In this document: in pieces, positions 62,687 through 64,000 of the stretch
Position numbering within the stretch: the stretch's first letter is position 1
Layout of the letters: every line of letters begins with the position of its first letter
Source: Candidatus Gastranaerophilales bacterium
Lineage (GTDB): Bacteria; Cyanobacteriota; Vampirovibrionia; Gastranaerophilales; Gastranaerophilaceae
NCBI GenBank assembly: GCA_944326685.1
Contig: CALVEV010000024.1
Coordinates: forward strand, 1-64,000
Direction: 5' to 3'
Length of the DNA stretch: 64,000 bases
Made by a program: the position numbers and the translations under genes
The notes under the pieces: generated by a model
Told to the model about the DNA's origin: nothing
The model's database searches: none
What the model saw: only the letters and a program-made list of their open reading frames with translations

Positions 62687-64000
62687 TTAGCTAAAACTAG
62701 GAGTTTTTTCAAGTGCGTCTTGTTTTTGTTTGTTTAGTCTTTCTATAGTTTTTGCAGTAATAAAAGGTAAATCCATTTTATCAGTAAATATTTCTATATA
62801 GCAAAGCTTGTCTTGATGTTCTGCTAATTTTAAAGCTGTATCAAATTCTTTATCTGTACTAGCTTGCGCAGTCCAAACATCTCCAGCAAACAACTCTGGA
62901 AGCTTTGAATAATTCCAATCAGAAATATTATTAAATTCATCTTCAGGATCATTTGATAAAATTCTTTCAATTGTATAACCTGAATTATTTAAAACAATAA
63001 CTATAGGTTTAACACCTTGTCTCATCATATTACCAATTTCAGTAGCTGTTAACTGATGAGAACCTTCACCCGTAAATAATACTACTCTTCTTGTTTTATC
63101 AGCTAAACAACCGCCTAATGTTGCAGGAGTTGCCCAACCAATTGAACCCCATAGAGTTTGAGTATTTGCTATTATATTTGAAGGTAATTTCATCCCAGAA
63201 AATCCATGCATGATTATTCCTGTTTCTATAAATAACAAATCATTTGGTTTAAAAAATTCTTGTAATCTTGGATATATATATTCAGATGTCAATTTTTCAC
63301 CTTTTAACTCTGACTTATTATATCCAGTATCAGATACATAAATTTCATTTTCTCTAGAATTTACAAACTCAGCTAATCCTCTTAAAACATCTTCCATCAT
63401 TATATTGTCATATCTTTTATTCTTAATGATTGAATATGTTCCATAAATCGCAATATGATCATCTGGTTTGTATGGTAATGAGAAACCAAAAGTATTTAAA
63501 TCACTATAAATAGGTCCAATTGAAATTGCACAATCTGTTTCTGTTAAATATTTACAAGCAGTGTCATTACCGAAAGCACTTATATATGTACCTAAATAAT
63601 TCTTTTTATCAAAATCAATAATACCTGTTCCCATTAAGAAATTACTTGTTGGAATATTAGATTCTTCTGCAAAATTTCTATATAATTCTTCGCATTGATA
63701 TCTTTTTATCAATGTATCCCCAATTATCACAGGAGATTTTGCAGAATTAATCATATCTGAAGCAATATTTAAAAATTCTTTTAATACAGATTCATCACTT
63801 TTAATTTTGCTAAGAGAAACATCTCCATCAATATTCATCAACGCAATATCCATAGGAATTGCAAGATAAACAGGTCTTTTGGTTCTTCTAAATACTTCAA
63901 TAATTCTATCAATTTCTTGCTTTGCATTATCTTTTGTTAAATAAGCAGTTGTTTCAACAACTGGTTCAAAAGCTTTTTGAAATGCATAATAATTTGGATT
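62687..64000 (-). CDS. Pyruvate/indolepyruvate decarboxylase-like ThDP enzyme (5' end outside window)
   Basis: Partial; the frame is open through the window edge at 64000, adding 49 residues before the first internal Met (63853), including LTKDNAKQEIDRI and KRPVYLAIPMD. These match the end of the N-terminal PYR domain. The central domain (PVIIGDTLIKRY) and the C-terminal PP domain with the ThDP/Mg motif GEGSHQLTATEIGNMM...NNSGYTIE follow. The usual GDG reads GEG. The family is 2-oxo acid decarboxylases (pyruvate, indolepyruvate, phenylpyruvate); substrate cannot be read. It would yield an aldehyde. 11 nt separate it from gmk. Confidence 0.85.
   Translation of the reverse strand, partial: NPNYYAFQKAFEPVVETTAYLTKDNAKQEIDRIIEVFRRTKRPVYLAIPMDIALMNIDGDVSLSKIKSDESVLKEFLNIASDMINSAKSPVIIGDTLIKRYQCEELYRNFAEESNIPTSNFLMGTGIIDFDKKNYLGTYISAFGNDTACKYLTETDCAISIGPIYSDLNTFGFSLPYKPDDHIAIYGTYSIIKNKRYDNIMMEDVLRGLAEFVNSRENEIYVSDTGYNKSELKGEKLTSEYIYPRLQEFFKPNDLLFIETGIIMHGFSGMKLPSNIIANTQTLWGSIGWATPATLGGCLADKTRRVVLFTGEGSHQLTATEIGNMMRQGVKPIVIVLNNSGYTIERILSNDPEDEFNNISDWNYSKLPELFAGDVWTAQASTDKEFDTALKLAEHQDKLCYIEIFTDKMDLPFITAKTIERLNKQKQDALEKTPSFS

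Overview
The window is strongly A+T-rich chromosomal DNA from a Gram-negative-type bacterium. It has signal peptides, a two-partner-secretion-type adhesin, flagellar stator genes and lytic enzymes. It has no IS element, CRISPR array, rRNA or recognisable prophage. Four things suggest a non-photosynthetic relative of Cyanobacteria from gut or similar habitats (Vampirovibrionia/Gastranaerophilales-like): the CHASE2-adenylate cyclase, RecG with a long N-terminal extension, stand-alone Clp accessory domains, and several small proteins of no known family beside ordinary housekeeping genes. This placement is an inference from gene content; no marker gene here fixes it.

Layout: 1-436 is a gene-free stretch with short degenerate repeats and the terminator of a leftward tRNA-Lys(CUU). 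582-8638 holds small unknown proteins, an acyl-ACP thioesterase, the methionine operon metY-metX-metW and two tandem acyl-adenylate ligases. 8753-11712 (+) is hom-thrC plus a DUF4145/HEPN-like membrane protein. 11762-16978 (-) is a 1561-residue filamentous-haemagglutinin-like protein preceded by an unknown 103-residue protein. 17101-19229 (-) is an Fsr-like MFS exporter and a zinc alcohol dehydrogenase. 19380-21856 (+) is motA-motB and an unknown gene. 21783-37000 (-) is mostly housekeeping: coaX, a lytic transglycosylase, recN, era, a GH13 enzyme, folate genes (pabBC, pabA), lepB, a polyprenyl synthase, bioD-bioA and trkA-trkH. 36883-43296 (+) is one tight eight-gene unit: ClpX-type zinc finger, unknown 530 aa protein, ruvX, yrzB-like, a six-repeat Clp-N protein, tilS, hpt and a CMP-sugar synthetase. 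Then come two exported-protease genes, uvrC, an Entner-Doudoroff pair with a pyruvyl transferase (-), adenylate cyclase and recG (+), uvrB (+), ybaB-recR-oppF (+). The window closes with gmk-coaBC-NIF3 (-) and a 2-oxo acid decarboxylase cut by the window end.

Genes that work together: hom, thrC and metX-metY-metW share the homoserine branch point (thrB is not in the window). Thioesterase and acyl ligases could form a fatty-acid release/reactivation loop. UvrB and UvrC act in excision repair, RecG/RuvX/RecR/RecN in recombination. KDPG aldolase and KDG kinase act in sugar-acid catabolism. The most unusual feature is that the specificity domains normally fused to ClpX and ClpA/C occur as separate proteins in one operon. 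A second pattern is a set of genes with no Shine-Dalgarno sequence whose -10 box lies 6-7 nt before the start codon, which predicts leaderless mRNAs (thioesterase, trkA, ctpA, uvrC, uvrB and a matrixin-like protease).
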